Shown in pieces: positions 44,801-56,800 of a stretch of 64,000 bases of DNA. Each line of letters begins with the position of its first letter. The stretch's first letter is position 1. The notes under the pieces were generated by a model. The model was given only the letters and a program-made list of their open reading frames with translations. It was not told where the DNA came from and ran no database searches. Position numbers and translations under genes: made by a program. Source of the DNA: Hyperoplus lanceolatus (lineage: Eukaryota; Chordata; Actinopteri; Uranoscopiformes; Ammodytidae); contig CM049408.1 of assembly GCA_026929865.2 (NCBI GenBank), positions 21,869,001-21,933,000 of the forward strand, read 5' to 3'.

Positions 44801-47800
44801 GATTGGTGATTATTTGTCCATACACTTTTAGAGAAATGTTGTTTGTGGTAAGCTATTTGTGTGTAACCATTGAAGCGTGGAGGTGTGTGCTAGCTGGGGT
44901 TTACTGGGATATCAGTTTAACTTGTGAATGATCTGTACTACCATGTTTCATACCGTTTTCATATCATCACTAATGTGTTTTTCAATACTCGGAGCCTATT
45001 GATGATGTGACTGATATCACATTACACTATTGTCAATGTATAAGGAAAACAGCAGGATTTTGCTATTGTAGCCTACCTAGTTAGTCGAGGTGGACATAGA
45101 ACTGCAATTCGCTCATTTTACATGAGTTTTTTTTTATTATTATTATTTTTTTAAATGGTGATAATAACAAACTAGCACAGACGTTCTTCACCAAACTGGT
45201 GGCGTACTGATAAGATTCTGACACTGAGAGTAAATGAGATGGATGATAGATTGCTGGTTCGCATCTGACAGATACTAATTATTTTTCTTTTTTGGTTGGG
45301 GGCAAATGTAATCATCCAGATCAGGGCAACTGGTGACAGCAGACTCGATGTCCGCAAACGTGACATATTTAGGCCTACATATCCGATCTACTTAATATTT
45401 AGACTTCCATAGCCTACAGCTTGTTAGTGGAACAGTGTGAGGTAAGATTTGTGTTACACATGTGCGTAACAGCACGAAGTTTGGAGTCAGTTGTTGGCTT
45501 TGGGGCAAGTTGTGGCGATCAGATTAATTTGTGGCAGCACATCGGCAAATAGCCTACCATCGTGTTTAAAATTGCATCACCTGTAGCTATGTTTCCCACT
45601 CATCACTATGATATTCTACATTACGAGGACCCGTCCAGATTATAAATTACTCTGTTTTTAAATCGGAGGACAGTATAGCATATACATTTAGAAAACTAAC
45701 GCACGGGATATTTTTCTTGTAGGCTAATTATAATTTCGTACTGTATAGCCTACATCCTATTGTTCATGTTGTCTACTTTGGTTATGTGACTGAAATAAGC
45801 TTATCATGATGTTTTAAAAATAAACCGACAAATGAATGCGACATAGAGACGAAATCTTCCTGGTTTATTTGTTGGGTTATCTGGGTTATCTGGTGACAGC
45901 TAGGAGCGTGTAGGTGACTGTCGATGCCTTGTGAAAATAACTCAAACGTAAATAAGTTGATAGGCTGTGTGTGGTTGAATACAAGATGTTCTCGTCAGTT
46001 TGAAAAAGTTGGACATATATCGCTATTATACGGAACTACTTGAGAAGGGTCGGGGATTATTCTTCCATTCAGCTTTTTAGTGAAATGTACAGTTTGGGGT
46101 AAACTAGCCTATTAGTGTCACAAATTAAGCGTGAAGTTGGCTGTGTTAGCTGTGGCTAAGTGTGATAGAACCAGTTTAATTTGTGATTACACTTGGAAAT
46201 ACCATCGTATTTAAGACGTTTTTCTATCATCACTACAATGTGTTATTCACTACTCGGAACCACAGTCATTGCTTAGAACCAATGTAGATTTTAGCCTACA
46301 TGGTCAAATTTGAGTATGAAGATTGAATGATAGTAGGCTATTGTTACTTGCTGTAGTTTGGTCTGGCTTTGAGAGACTAGGTAAGTGTAGAAAACAAATG
46401 ATCAGGGGCGTGTAGTCTTTCTTAAAAGGATGCTATTGTACACATTTGTGGGTTTTAATCATATGGTTTAAGGGGTTTGGAGAGCGATAGTTGAAGCGAG
46501 ATATGGTGACAGTTAGGCATAGCCTACGACGCGACGGAGTGTTGATATGATTCTTTCTGTTTGCTTACTGACAGTAGTGCGCATTGAGGTGTGTATTTTT
46601 GTTTGAGGTTGGTTTGAGGAGTAGCCTATATTTGTAATGACAGTGTGGTTCATGTAGGCCTGTATCTGTTGTTTTGCTTTGTTGTAGGCCTATTTATTAG
46701 TCTGTGTGAGTGAACAGGTGAGCGTAAACAGTGGTGCTAGTAGGAAATGATGTGCAGGAGATACTGTAGGTGAGCCAGGTGGAGGTGCAGAGAGAGGTGA
46801 AAGCATAAGACACAAGTCTAATATTTGAGTTTAATTCAGACGTTTTGCTGGACACTGTGGAGTGGATCTAGACTGCTTGAGTTTCTGCGTGCAGTCTGTG
46901 GAAGTTCTACCACACTGGGAGGAGCCTACTGTTCTTTTACTGACACTATTTCTGCACTGCTTGTGTTCAATAAAATCTCGTTTTAATGATCATTGTTGTT
47001 GTCTTTTCTTTTGTGATGCTCGTCTCTACAGAGCTTGTATTGCATATTTGAACTTTGATTTGAGACACTGTATGTGAAAAGGGTAAATAATAGATCATAA
47101 AACGTTGCCAGTTGATTACTTAGATTAAAAAAAATAATTTATGTATTACAATTTTTACAGAAATGTTTGAATGGATATTCAACTTTGCTATAGGCCTTTA
47201 TACATGCATTTTCTAGGCTACATGTAGCCTATTTCCAGAATAAATGTATCATAAATCATACAACTAACAACATAAAGAATTATTCTGTAGGCCTAATAAA
47301 CTCCAGAATAGTGCTAAGAATTTGAGGTGTACAAGTGAATGTTATCGAAAAAGAAAATAACTAGGCCTAATGTTGAGATAATGTCCGTAAAAGATGGGAG
47401 AAATATACAGATGCAAACAGACAAGGATTAGTCAAAGAAACACCTTGTAGCCTACATTTTGGACCGTTTATTTGTACTACACTATTCTGCAATTTGCTCA
47501 TATTTGACAATTGTACTTTTATACTTCATTATTTGCCTATGTAAATATGGCAATACTAGCACTGTGCAACTTCGTCCGACTTAGTGGCGCACCGTGTAAA
47601 ATTCGGCCTGTGTAGTTTATTATGAATGAGTAGATGAGATCGCTGGTTCGACTCCGCCACGAATTAGTTTTCTTTCCCCCCGCGCAGAAGACAACAAATT
47701 GTTTATGTACTTTGGGACCAAAGGTAATGATCCTGCAAACGGTTTATAGCATCATGTTTTAAAATAAACCGATAAATGAATGCAAAGAGAGACCAGAGAG

Positions 47801-50800
47801 AGACGATGGTTGCGTTCCGAATCGCATACTCTTTCTTTTTTCTATTCTACATACTACATCTGACGATAAAAAGAATCTAGTTAGGATGCAGTAGGCATAC
47901 TATTGGGACGTACTTTTCTGTCTTATTTCATCATAACATTGCGCCTTGATCTTGCCTCTTGCTTTTATATCCGTCGCATCCCCGTTTGTTTTCATAACAT
48001 GGACCTATAGGCTTCGTCGATGTTACGTCACTTCACGTGCGCACTGGATTGTGGGTCAGAATCGCCCAAATAGGATGCACTTTTCAACACTAACAATCTT
48101 GGCCGCATGAAGTAGACCATCCGGGTATTCTAACCATCCTAAATCTGGCCACAAGAATCGGGACATCCTAAATCTTTTTTCTACATACTATATAGTAGAA
48201 AGTATGCGATTCGGAACGCAACCGATGTTTTGAATAGGTTTATTTCCGGGTTTTTAGGCAAGGGGTCCTAAATAGACACGCCTACGAAACATCTGCAAAT
48301 GCCACCAGCTACCCTGATCACCAGTTGCCCTGACACACCGGCGTTGGTCGCCTGTGATGCACCAGAGACTCTGGTCGCAAAAGACAACCATCCCCACAGG
48401 CCTACAACCGCTGATCCACTGGGCATTTTATCAGCAAAAGCACAGTTCAAATTCTTAGGATTTGGATATGTCGCAGCCTACACGAGGTTACTCAAGGACG
48501 GCCGGTGTGTCAGGGCAACTGGTGATCAGGGTAGCTGGTGGCATTTGCAGATGTTTCGTAGGCGTGTCCATTTAGGACCCCTTGTCTAAAAACCCTAATG
48601 CATAGTGATGAGTGTGAAACATAGGTGATGCATATTAAATACGATCGGTGGTATTTGTTGATGTGCTATCACAAACTAATCTGGTCGTCAGACGTTGCCA
48701 CCACAGCCAACAGCTGGCTCCAAGCTTCGTGCTGGTTACGCACACTGTGACACAAATCTTACCTCAAATTGTATATTCCACTCAAAGGCTATGGAAGTGT
48801 AAACCGATATTAAGTAGATTGGATTCTTACGGCCAACATGAACGTATTAAACATTTGACGTTTACGGGGTTTTGATCAGGCATCGATGTAGCTACCGCCA
48901 CCAGCTACCCTGATCACCAGTTGCCCTGACACACCTGGGGCCCAGCTGCTCACGCCAGTACTCACAACTACAATCAGACGGAATAACAGCCAGTCTTCTG
49001 TCAAAATACTACTTATATTGCTACTACTATCCGGAGATGTTCATCTAAATCCTGGACCCCTTTTTCGCTCACCAGCTATTTCAACCGAGCAAAATATCAA
49101 CCCGATGCAGTCGGAATCGTTTGAAGTCACTCATCCATTCCAACCGGTTATTATCTCAACCCCGCTGCAACTCACCCATACTCGGCAGGCTCTGATGCAG
49201 GAGAGCGTCTGTCCTGGCGTAGCCACGGGGGTCATGGGTCTTGGGAGTCGGCTCGCCGGAGGGGATACTGGTCGTTGCGGTTCCACTGGGGAGGCATGGA
49301 TGGGTGGACGGGCTAGTCCACTTGTCGATGTTCGAGGTGTAGCGCTGGGTTCCCGGGTGTCAACGGCCGTGCTGGGAGAGCATGTCGGGCTGGTGCGGCG
49401 GCTGCAGTCATGCCCTTCGGGCTCGGATGGAAGCGCGGAGTTGAATAATCCCGCACTTGTTGCTGCTTCGGCGGCGGTGGTGCTTGGCCAGTCCGAGACC
49501 ACCGGCGGCACTAACACTGGGGTGAGTTCGGCGCTTGGTATTAATCCATACGGTATTCCAGCTATAAACTGTCGCTCTCGCGGTGAACCGTTTGTGACAG
49601 CTGGCGAATGTCAACAAAGACGGTCGCCTGCAAGGGCCAAAAAACATTTCACTAATCGCGCAGTCCAGAAACAACGGCAGCTAAGACTTTTTCAAACTGT
49701 GAATCATGCCAAAATCATATGGAATTCTGAATGTAAACCTAAAGGAATACTGGGAGGACATATAAATATCAGAAGCATACTACCTAAAATAGACCAGATC
49801 CGGAATGTACTTAATGACTCTAATGTGGACTTTTTGTGTATTTCAGAGAGCTGGTTAAATCCTAATGTTCCTACTGACTTAATTGACATATCAGGATACA
49901 CATGCTATAGGAGAGATAGGGCCTAGGGAAGGGGAGGGGGTGTTTTAAATTATATTAGGGAATATTTTAAATGTGTAGAGCTTGAACTGAACCTGAATTT
50001 AGAGTGCCTGGGATTGACTGTAATGCTCTCCCCTAAAATGAAATTTAACATTGTTGTGCTTTATAATCCCCCATCTCATGATACAAATGTCTACAATGCA
50101 CTGAAGAATCTTCTCTCTGTTGTCGATAACTGTCATGAATGTATGTTGTTTTGGGATTTTAACATCAACTGGTTGGATAAAAGTGGTAAATCAAAATTAA
50201 AATCAACAATGGAGAAATTTAAATACAAACAGCTGATCAGTAGACCTACTCGAATCACTAGGAAAAGTGAAACCCTCATAGATATGATTTTTACAAACAG
50301 GCCAGAGCGGGTAACAAAAACATATAATCTAATAACTGGCCTTTCAGATCATAATATGATACTGATGGACCGAAAGCTAACAAAAAAACGCCTAGTACAC
50401 CACAACAAAACAGAAAATCTAATTCTAACAACTGCAATTCCCAAGTCAAAAGTTGGTGACTTCGAGCATGACTTCAGTGAAATTAATTGGGAAAAGGTAA
50501 CTAAAGAGCCAGATCTAAACCACAGTGCCAACAACTTTGTCTCAACCCTTTGTGATCTAATTGATAAATACACACAAACCTGGAAAAGCAGACCCAAGAA
50601 ATTATCTCTTCCATGGGTCAACAGTGATATCATTCAGATCATTAAAAAGCGAGATCTTGCTCTTAAAAGGTCTTTAATAACAAAAAACAATACTGACCAC
50701 CTTATCTTCACAGGCCTGAGGAACAAAGTAGTGTCTGAATTACGAAAGGCCAAGACCAATGACTTCTCTAAACTCATTGAAGAGGCCAATGGTAATAGTT

Positions 50801-53800
50801 CAAAACTGTGGCAACATATAAACAAACTAACCAACTCCAGCAAGCATAAGCACCCCAAAATAACCGGTCTGAAAGTAGGTGATACTTTTATCCATAGCAA
50901 TGAGTCCATTGCAAATGTTTTTAATTGCTTTTTTATTGAATCTGTACAAGAACTGGCAAGTAATTTTAAAGCTACAGAATCATCTACTGAAGAACTTGAC
51001 AATGCTCAGTCTGACTCCTTTTATATTAAATTGGTATCTCATGATAAAGTTAAAAAGGTGATCACAAACATGAGTAACTCCAAGTCAAAAGATATTCATA
51101 ATCTTCATGCTGCATTAATCAAGAAAAATCAGAGCTACCTGTTAGAGCCAATCACTTACTTAGTTAACCTGTCTATACAAACCAAAATATTCCCAGAAAG
51201 CTGGAAAACTGCAATAATTACCCCTGTCTATAAATCAGGAGACAAGGACATGGCGAGTAATTATAGGCCTATTGCTATCCTCGCTGTTGTCTCAAAGGTT
51301 CTGGAGAAAATTATAGCTGAGCAACTAATGGAACATTTAGAGTCTAACCAGCTGCTTCATCCACAGCAGTTTGGGTTTAGACATAAATACTCAACTGAAA
51401 CAGCTAATTGTTATTTGCTTGAAAACATAAAAGCTTCAATGGATAAACGAAATGTTGTTGGGGCAGTGTTCCTAGATCTAAAAAAGGCATTTGAACAAGT
51501 TAAAACAGTTCAAAATGTCATCAGAAGCTCTGCAGTGGTTTACATCTTACCTGGAGGGGAGAGAGCAATGTGTCAGGGTAAATGGGGTCAGGTCCCATCT
51601 GCTTGCCAGCAGCATGGGAGTACCGCAAGGGTCTGTACTTGGTCCACTGTTGTTTTCTATGTATATCAATGACCTACCAACAGTGTTGGGCAAGTTACTT
51701 CAAAAGCGTAATGCGGTATTTATTACTTATTACTGGCATTTCAAAGTAGTTAGTTACATTACAATATTACTGTCTTTGAATTGTAAGGCATTACACTACT
51801 TTTACATTACTTTTGCATTACTTTCACCAAAATAACATGAAATATGGATTTGGTGTTCTCAATAGATCTTCTTGTGTTCAATGCAGCTCATTACACAGCA
51901 GGAGGTGACATGGTATGGCATAATGACTGAGCTAGGCTTAAGGCTAACACAAGTAGGCCTATGCTATATAATATAATGGTCACAGTTATGGCTCATGGTG
52001 CAATACATTTTATAATAGAAATACTGTATCTTTAGGTATTTATTTAGCCTATATTAATATCAATAGAGCTAGAGCCTACTACTGTAGATTGAAAAAGTAA
52101 ATTGAGCCTCAAAGATTTGTTTCTTGCGTTCTGGCGACTTAAAAGCACAAACAAGTTGTTCACATCATCATCAACTTTTGCCTTTTTTAGTTGTTCCAAA
52201 GAATCTGCCTTATCATCTTGCCATCTAATCTAAATGATAACAGCCCATTATGTTTGTTTATCGTCTCTCTTGCGTGACATTTTATAATAACAATAGTAGC
52301 CTTAATATATCTCCTTTGCTAATTCAAAGCATCCACTCATTATGTTGGGAGTCGACGTGTGTTTCAGAGGCATGAATCGACAAAGCGATCAACTCTTATT
52401 GTGACTTTTTTGCTGCAGCACTTTTAGTGCTGAGGAGAGCTTGCCAACTGCGCTGTCCTTTACGCACCATCATTGCCGCCGTTATGTTAAGATTTCATAA
52501 TTTGCATCAAAGCAAACCCTTTAGGCGCCGGGTTTTATTTTTAAAAATACTAGATTTTGACACTTAAATTTCAGAAGGCTCTGGATTGAAAGTGGTTTGA
52601 GATAGAGACAAAGTGTAAATGAGACAAATATTGAGAATAGTAAATTTTCCCATCTAATTAGCATATTATGACGTCATATGGTGGCGGCCATGTTGTAGGC
52701 TATTATGTAATTTCCATGAAATACCTGATATTTTGAAAGAGAGTTGAACTTATTTAATCAGATTCACCCCTCCATCCATTTGTAATGATGTCCACTTTGT
52801 TGTAAGCCAACAGTTGTAAACTAGAACTAGAACTACACCACAAAACTCATATAAACAGTAGGCGTTTATGATTTTTTTTTACCCACCACCATTTTTGTTT
52901 CCTTTTTTCTTCTATTCTGCATTAATACTATTATCATCATTATTATCATTATAATATGATAATATTAATATATATATATAATGCTGCGTCGCATGGCTGC
53001 ACCACTGCTGCGCATGGACGCACCGTGACCGGGGCCGTAGAAAGAGTGAACACCAACTCCCTACTCGTCAACTTTTTGCTTGTCATATCTCTAAATAACT
53101 CCTAAATCCAGCAATACCGCTTCAGCATAAATAGCTTCGTGGCACACTATCTCCGATTTCGCACCTAACAACAGCGCGATTCATTTGCAGCCTGGACGCG
53201 GAGGTGTGTCACCTCTCTGCTCTGACAGCAGGCAGGGACTCTCTCCGAGGGGCTGCTCCGAGACTGACCGCCTCCGAGTCTCTTAGACGGGGAGGGGCTC
53301 GCGGCAGCACCTGCTGCTCGTTGAGCACAGATTGATACGTGCTTTCACGTCAGAGTCTCCAAACACCACAAAAGTTTTCAATAACTTGGGCAGTGAGACG
53401 GAAGCCAGTAGGCTAGCGCATCTTTGGAATCAATTGTAGCAGCAAATCGAGTTTTCTTCTCTAGCAGTAACATTAGCGTGGTTTTTTCTCCTCTGCGAAA
53501 CTCGCGGTGTTGGCCAATTTGTATAAAAACAACAAACCAGTCAATTTCGGGTTTAAAATGCATTGTAACGCGCGTTTCTGAGCTATGTACCGCGTTACAT
53601 ATTACCATTTTTTTTGCTGTAATGCCTTACATTACCGCGTTACAGCAAAACGTAATGCATTACAGTAATGCATTACTTCCTGTAACGCGTTACTCCCAAC
53701 ACTGCCTACCAAACTGCTGTCCGGGGTCTAACTGTCAAATGTATGCTGATGACACTGTTATCCATGTGTCCAGTAAAACACCCAGCTTAGCAGGTGAGCA

Positions 53801-56800
53801 CCTGACACAAGCATTACTCAGCATTTCAAAATGGCTTGAGCTGTCTCAGTTGACCATTAATGTGAAGAAAACCGTCTCTATGTGCTTCTCCATCCGTAAT
53901 AGACCTGTCACCGATGTTTTTGAGGTACGGATCAAAAATTAATTAATTGAATCAGTAAATGAAGTAAAATATCTGGGCATCATCCTGGATAAGAATTTAA
54001 AATTTGTTACGCAGGTTAAGTATGTTGCAAAGAAGGTCAAACTAAATCTGAACTGTTTCCGTTTTATAAGAGGGGACTTGTCATGTCAAACGGCCAAATT
54101 ATTTATGCACGCTATGATTTTTTTCTCATTTGTCATACTGTATCACATCATGGTCACAAACTTCTTCTACCACATTAAAACCTATCTTTTCAATATACAA
54201 ACAGACAATACCGGAAACCCATGTGATGGCATCACTGTGCCATTCTAAAAAAAACACAACATTTTCACCTTTGATAACTTTATTAATTTGAGTAATCTTA
54301 AATTGTTTTTCAAGTGTGTAAATAACCATGTGTCACCACTGTTGTCTGAATTGGCCATCAGACGTCAGAGCTCTCCTCGGGAAAATACACGAGCTTTCAT
54401 CAATGGTGATTGTCTTGTTCCAATGCACAAGACATCTTTCGGTCAGTCTGTTTTCTCTGCAAAAGGGGCAAAACTGTGGAACCTCTTGCCCACTAGTCTA
54501 AAACTAGAGACTAATAGCAGCACTTTTAACAGAGAACTTAAACAACGGCTCAAATCAAATCAACAGTGCTCACACAAATAATTTACAACTGGTGTATTGT
54601 TTGAACATGCTGCCTTTGTTTTACTCTACGTATCCTATATATATATTTGACTTATTATATTGCTGCTCTGTACTCCATTGTATACTGCATTTTTAATCTT
54701 TTATTTGTCAGTTTTTATCAGTATTTTGATCTTGTTTTTGTTTTGACTTGTTTATTTTGTTGTTTTTAAAAGCCTCCTGTGGACAGGTGTTGTAAACTAG
54801 CATTTATGCTAATACACTAAAAACATTGCATCTGGTTCGTCCAATGTCATTGTCATGTCCATACACAAATAAAATAAAATCAATCAACGTTTCTTGTAAC
54901 CAAATAATCACAATCCTGTTTGCAGTTCATAGCGTTATAAATGATGAAATTTATGTGATTAAGGCATCTAATATACTTGTTTTGGAAACTGCTGTAAATT
55001 ACATGATTTATAGATGGCTTCCGTATTTCCTCCGTGGCGGTGCGCTGCAACCGGCTCTAGGTCGGCTTGGAAAGGCTCGGGGCGACGGTGATGATGTGGA
55101 CACAGGCTATTTTTTTAATTCACTGTCCATGTTTACTAAAAAATTAAATAAATTAAAAGCAATGTCAAATTTGTATTGTTATCAACGCACCACGGATTTC
55201 ATTACAACAACTGAGGATTCGAACTTCATGGCAGTAAATAAACTCAGACTACTGCAGCTGACCATGTGCATTTATTATTTTTTATTTATTTGAATTTGGT
55301 ATGCCATGCCGATGTAACAGTTGTTTTCTAATAAACCTTTGAGATTTAGAGTTGTATTTGTTCAATTTCAGATACATTTTAAACATACATGATTGTATCC
55401 GTTAGTAATAACCATATCTTACCATCAAAGAAGTTTAACATTACATTTTCTCAAGGAATTATTTTTTTATTGAAGGTCCCGCGGACTCACTACATTGAAA
55501 ACCTATCAACATCACTGTGAATGTGTTGACTTGCATAGGTCAGCCTCTGCCCTTTTTAGTTATTAAAATAGATGGACATCTCTGTAGTCCAGCCTTTGTT
55601 TTAACTCTAGGTGTTTGTGTTATTAGGCTGGGATATCTCCTCAATGGATCTCGGCAGTGCGATGGAGAGGGCTGAGGTGCTCGACTGGTCATTACAAGAG
55701 CAGCTGCGATCACAAATGAGCTGCATGAAACCCAGACCGTCCATCTATATCCCAGAGTTCATTGCTGCAAATCAAGAGAGTCGGGCGGACAACGTCCTCA
55801 CTGGGACCATGGCAGAGCAGGTAATTCTGGGTCTACTGAACAGAAGATTTAAGCAGTGTGGAATTTCTTTTTTCATATTTTGTCATTTTCCTGTTTGACA
55901 TAAGAAATATATGGTCTTTCAGGTGGAGCAGATCAGAGCTGACATAAGGGACTTCCATCAGTCGAGTGGTGTGGACAAAGTCATCGTTCTGTGGACCGCC
56001 AACACTGAGCGCTTCTGCGAACTAATACCGGGGGTCAATGACAGTGCAAAGAACTTGCTAGCTGCAATCCAGGTGAGAGCAGGAGCCATTGGGAAAGTGT
56101 TGATCAAAAACTTCCTGATTCATTAGAAAAAGGGCTCTATAGTTCAAGATCTAACATTAAAATTGTGGTGGCCAGTAGCCATGTATCTCCCCCATCAACT
56201 TTAATTTCCTCCTAATGCTGAGGACCAAACAGTAATCCAGCATCAAATTTAGTGATTAATAAAGCTTAAAGGATAAAAAAAGATTAGCTCCCCTACCAGT
56301 TTACTATGGATTCGTAGATGAAATTTCATAATGAGTCTGAAAACAGTCTGCCCTTCCTTTTCATATCAGATCAGTGGAAGGAAATTGGGATGTGCCCCTC
56401 ATGGGTGAGTTCTTATTTGATCTCCTGTCTGCAGCATGCTTGTACAGCTGTCAGCAGCGATAATAGCCTATTTCACAGATCTATGATCTTCAGCAAATAG
56501 CTCAATTTTAGATTTTAGACAACAGAGTTGTGCTACAGAAATGTGAAGAGAGTCTCGGGGGGAAGTGCAGCCTTGTGTGTCGAGCTTTCTTCCTCACTTT
56601 AATAGGATGACACACTCTGTAAGAGTCATTATCGCTCTTTTTTTCCGCTCCTTCATCCATTAGGCTGGAGCAGAGGTGTCTCCCTCCACTCTGTTTGCAG
56701 TGGCCAGCATACTGGAGGGCTGTGCCTTCATCAACGGCTCCCCACAGAACACTTTTGTCCCAGGGGCTGTGGAGCTGGCTGTGCAGAAAGGAGTGTTCAT

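Larger units (their letters stand above)
44085..47790. repeat. Degenerate direct repeats inside element X, period about 1.2 kb
   Basis: Blocks recur in the same order: GGGCAACTGGTGA at 44,090 and about 45,325; TTTGTGTCACAGTGTGCG-like at 44,260 and 45,450; ATAAACCGACAAATGAATGCG at about 44,611, 45,821 and (diverged) 47,764; GATTATTTGTCC/GATTATTCTTCC at about 44,808 and 46,052. This gives two diverged copies and a partial third. Confidence 0.75.
44083..48337. mobile_element. Element X: 4.26-kb non-autonomous transposon with CCGG target duplication
   Basis: Both ends begin TGTGTCAGGGCAACTGGTGA, part of a perfect 37-bp TIR, and both are flanked by CCGG (44,079-44,082 and 48,338-48,341). Removing X plus one CCGG rejoins a single open frame of the surrounding LINE. 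The interior has no transposase; it holds long direct repeats of about 1.2 kb, two tRNA-like blocks and a later MITE at 47,808-48,223. The 4-bp duplication and TGT...ACA ends suggest a superfamily such as Ginger or Chapaev, but I cannot assign it. Confidence 0.8.
43884..54885 (+). mobile_element. L2-type LINE, broken by three later insertions
   Basis: Non-LTR retrotransposon pieces in order: 43,884-44,082, 48,338-48,505, 48,934-51,680 and 53,705-54,885. It carries an N-terminal hydrophobic block ending [10 protein letters not shown], an AP-type endonuclease, reverse transcriptase and a C-terminal domain. The 3' UTR contains GGACAGGTGTTGTAAACTAG and ends in an ATAAAATAAAAT tail near 54,885, typical of L2/CR1-like elements. 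The 5' limit is not fixed; the first piece is included because its open frame continues in register across the CCGG insertion site at 44,079. Confidence 0.8.

Noticed and set aside
47584..47660. Functional tRNA gene
   Set aside because: Boxes and end pairing are present, but no convincing anticodon arm and the T stem has mismatches; left as tRNA-like only.
48299..48589. 96-residue frame running from element X through the spacer into element Y
   Set aside because: Only the middle belongs to the LINE; both ends are transposon termini.
43884..48933. One single 4.85-kb element with 340-bp inverted ends (44,081-48,935)
   Set aside because: The internal everted termini, the CCGG duplications and the exact 90 + 338 bp composition of Y fit two separate elements better.
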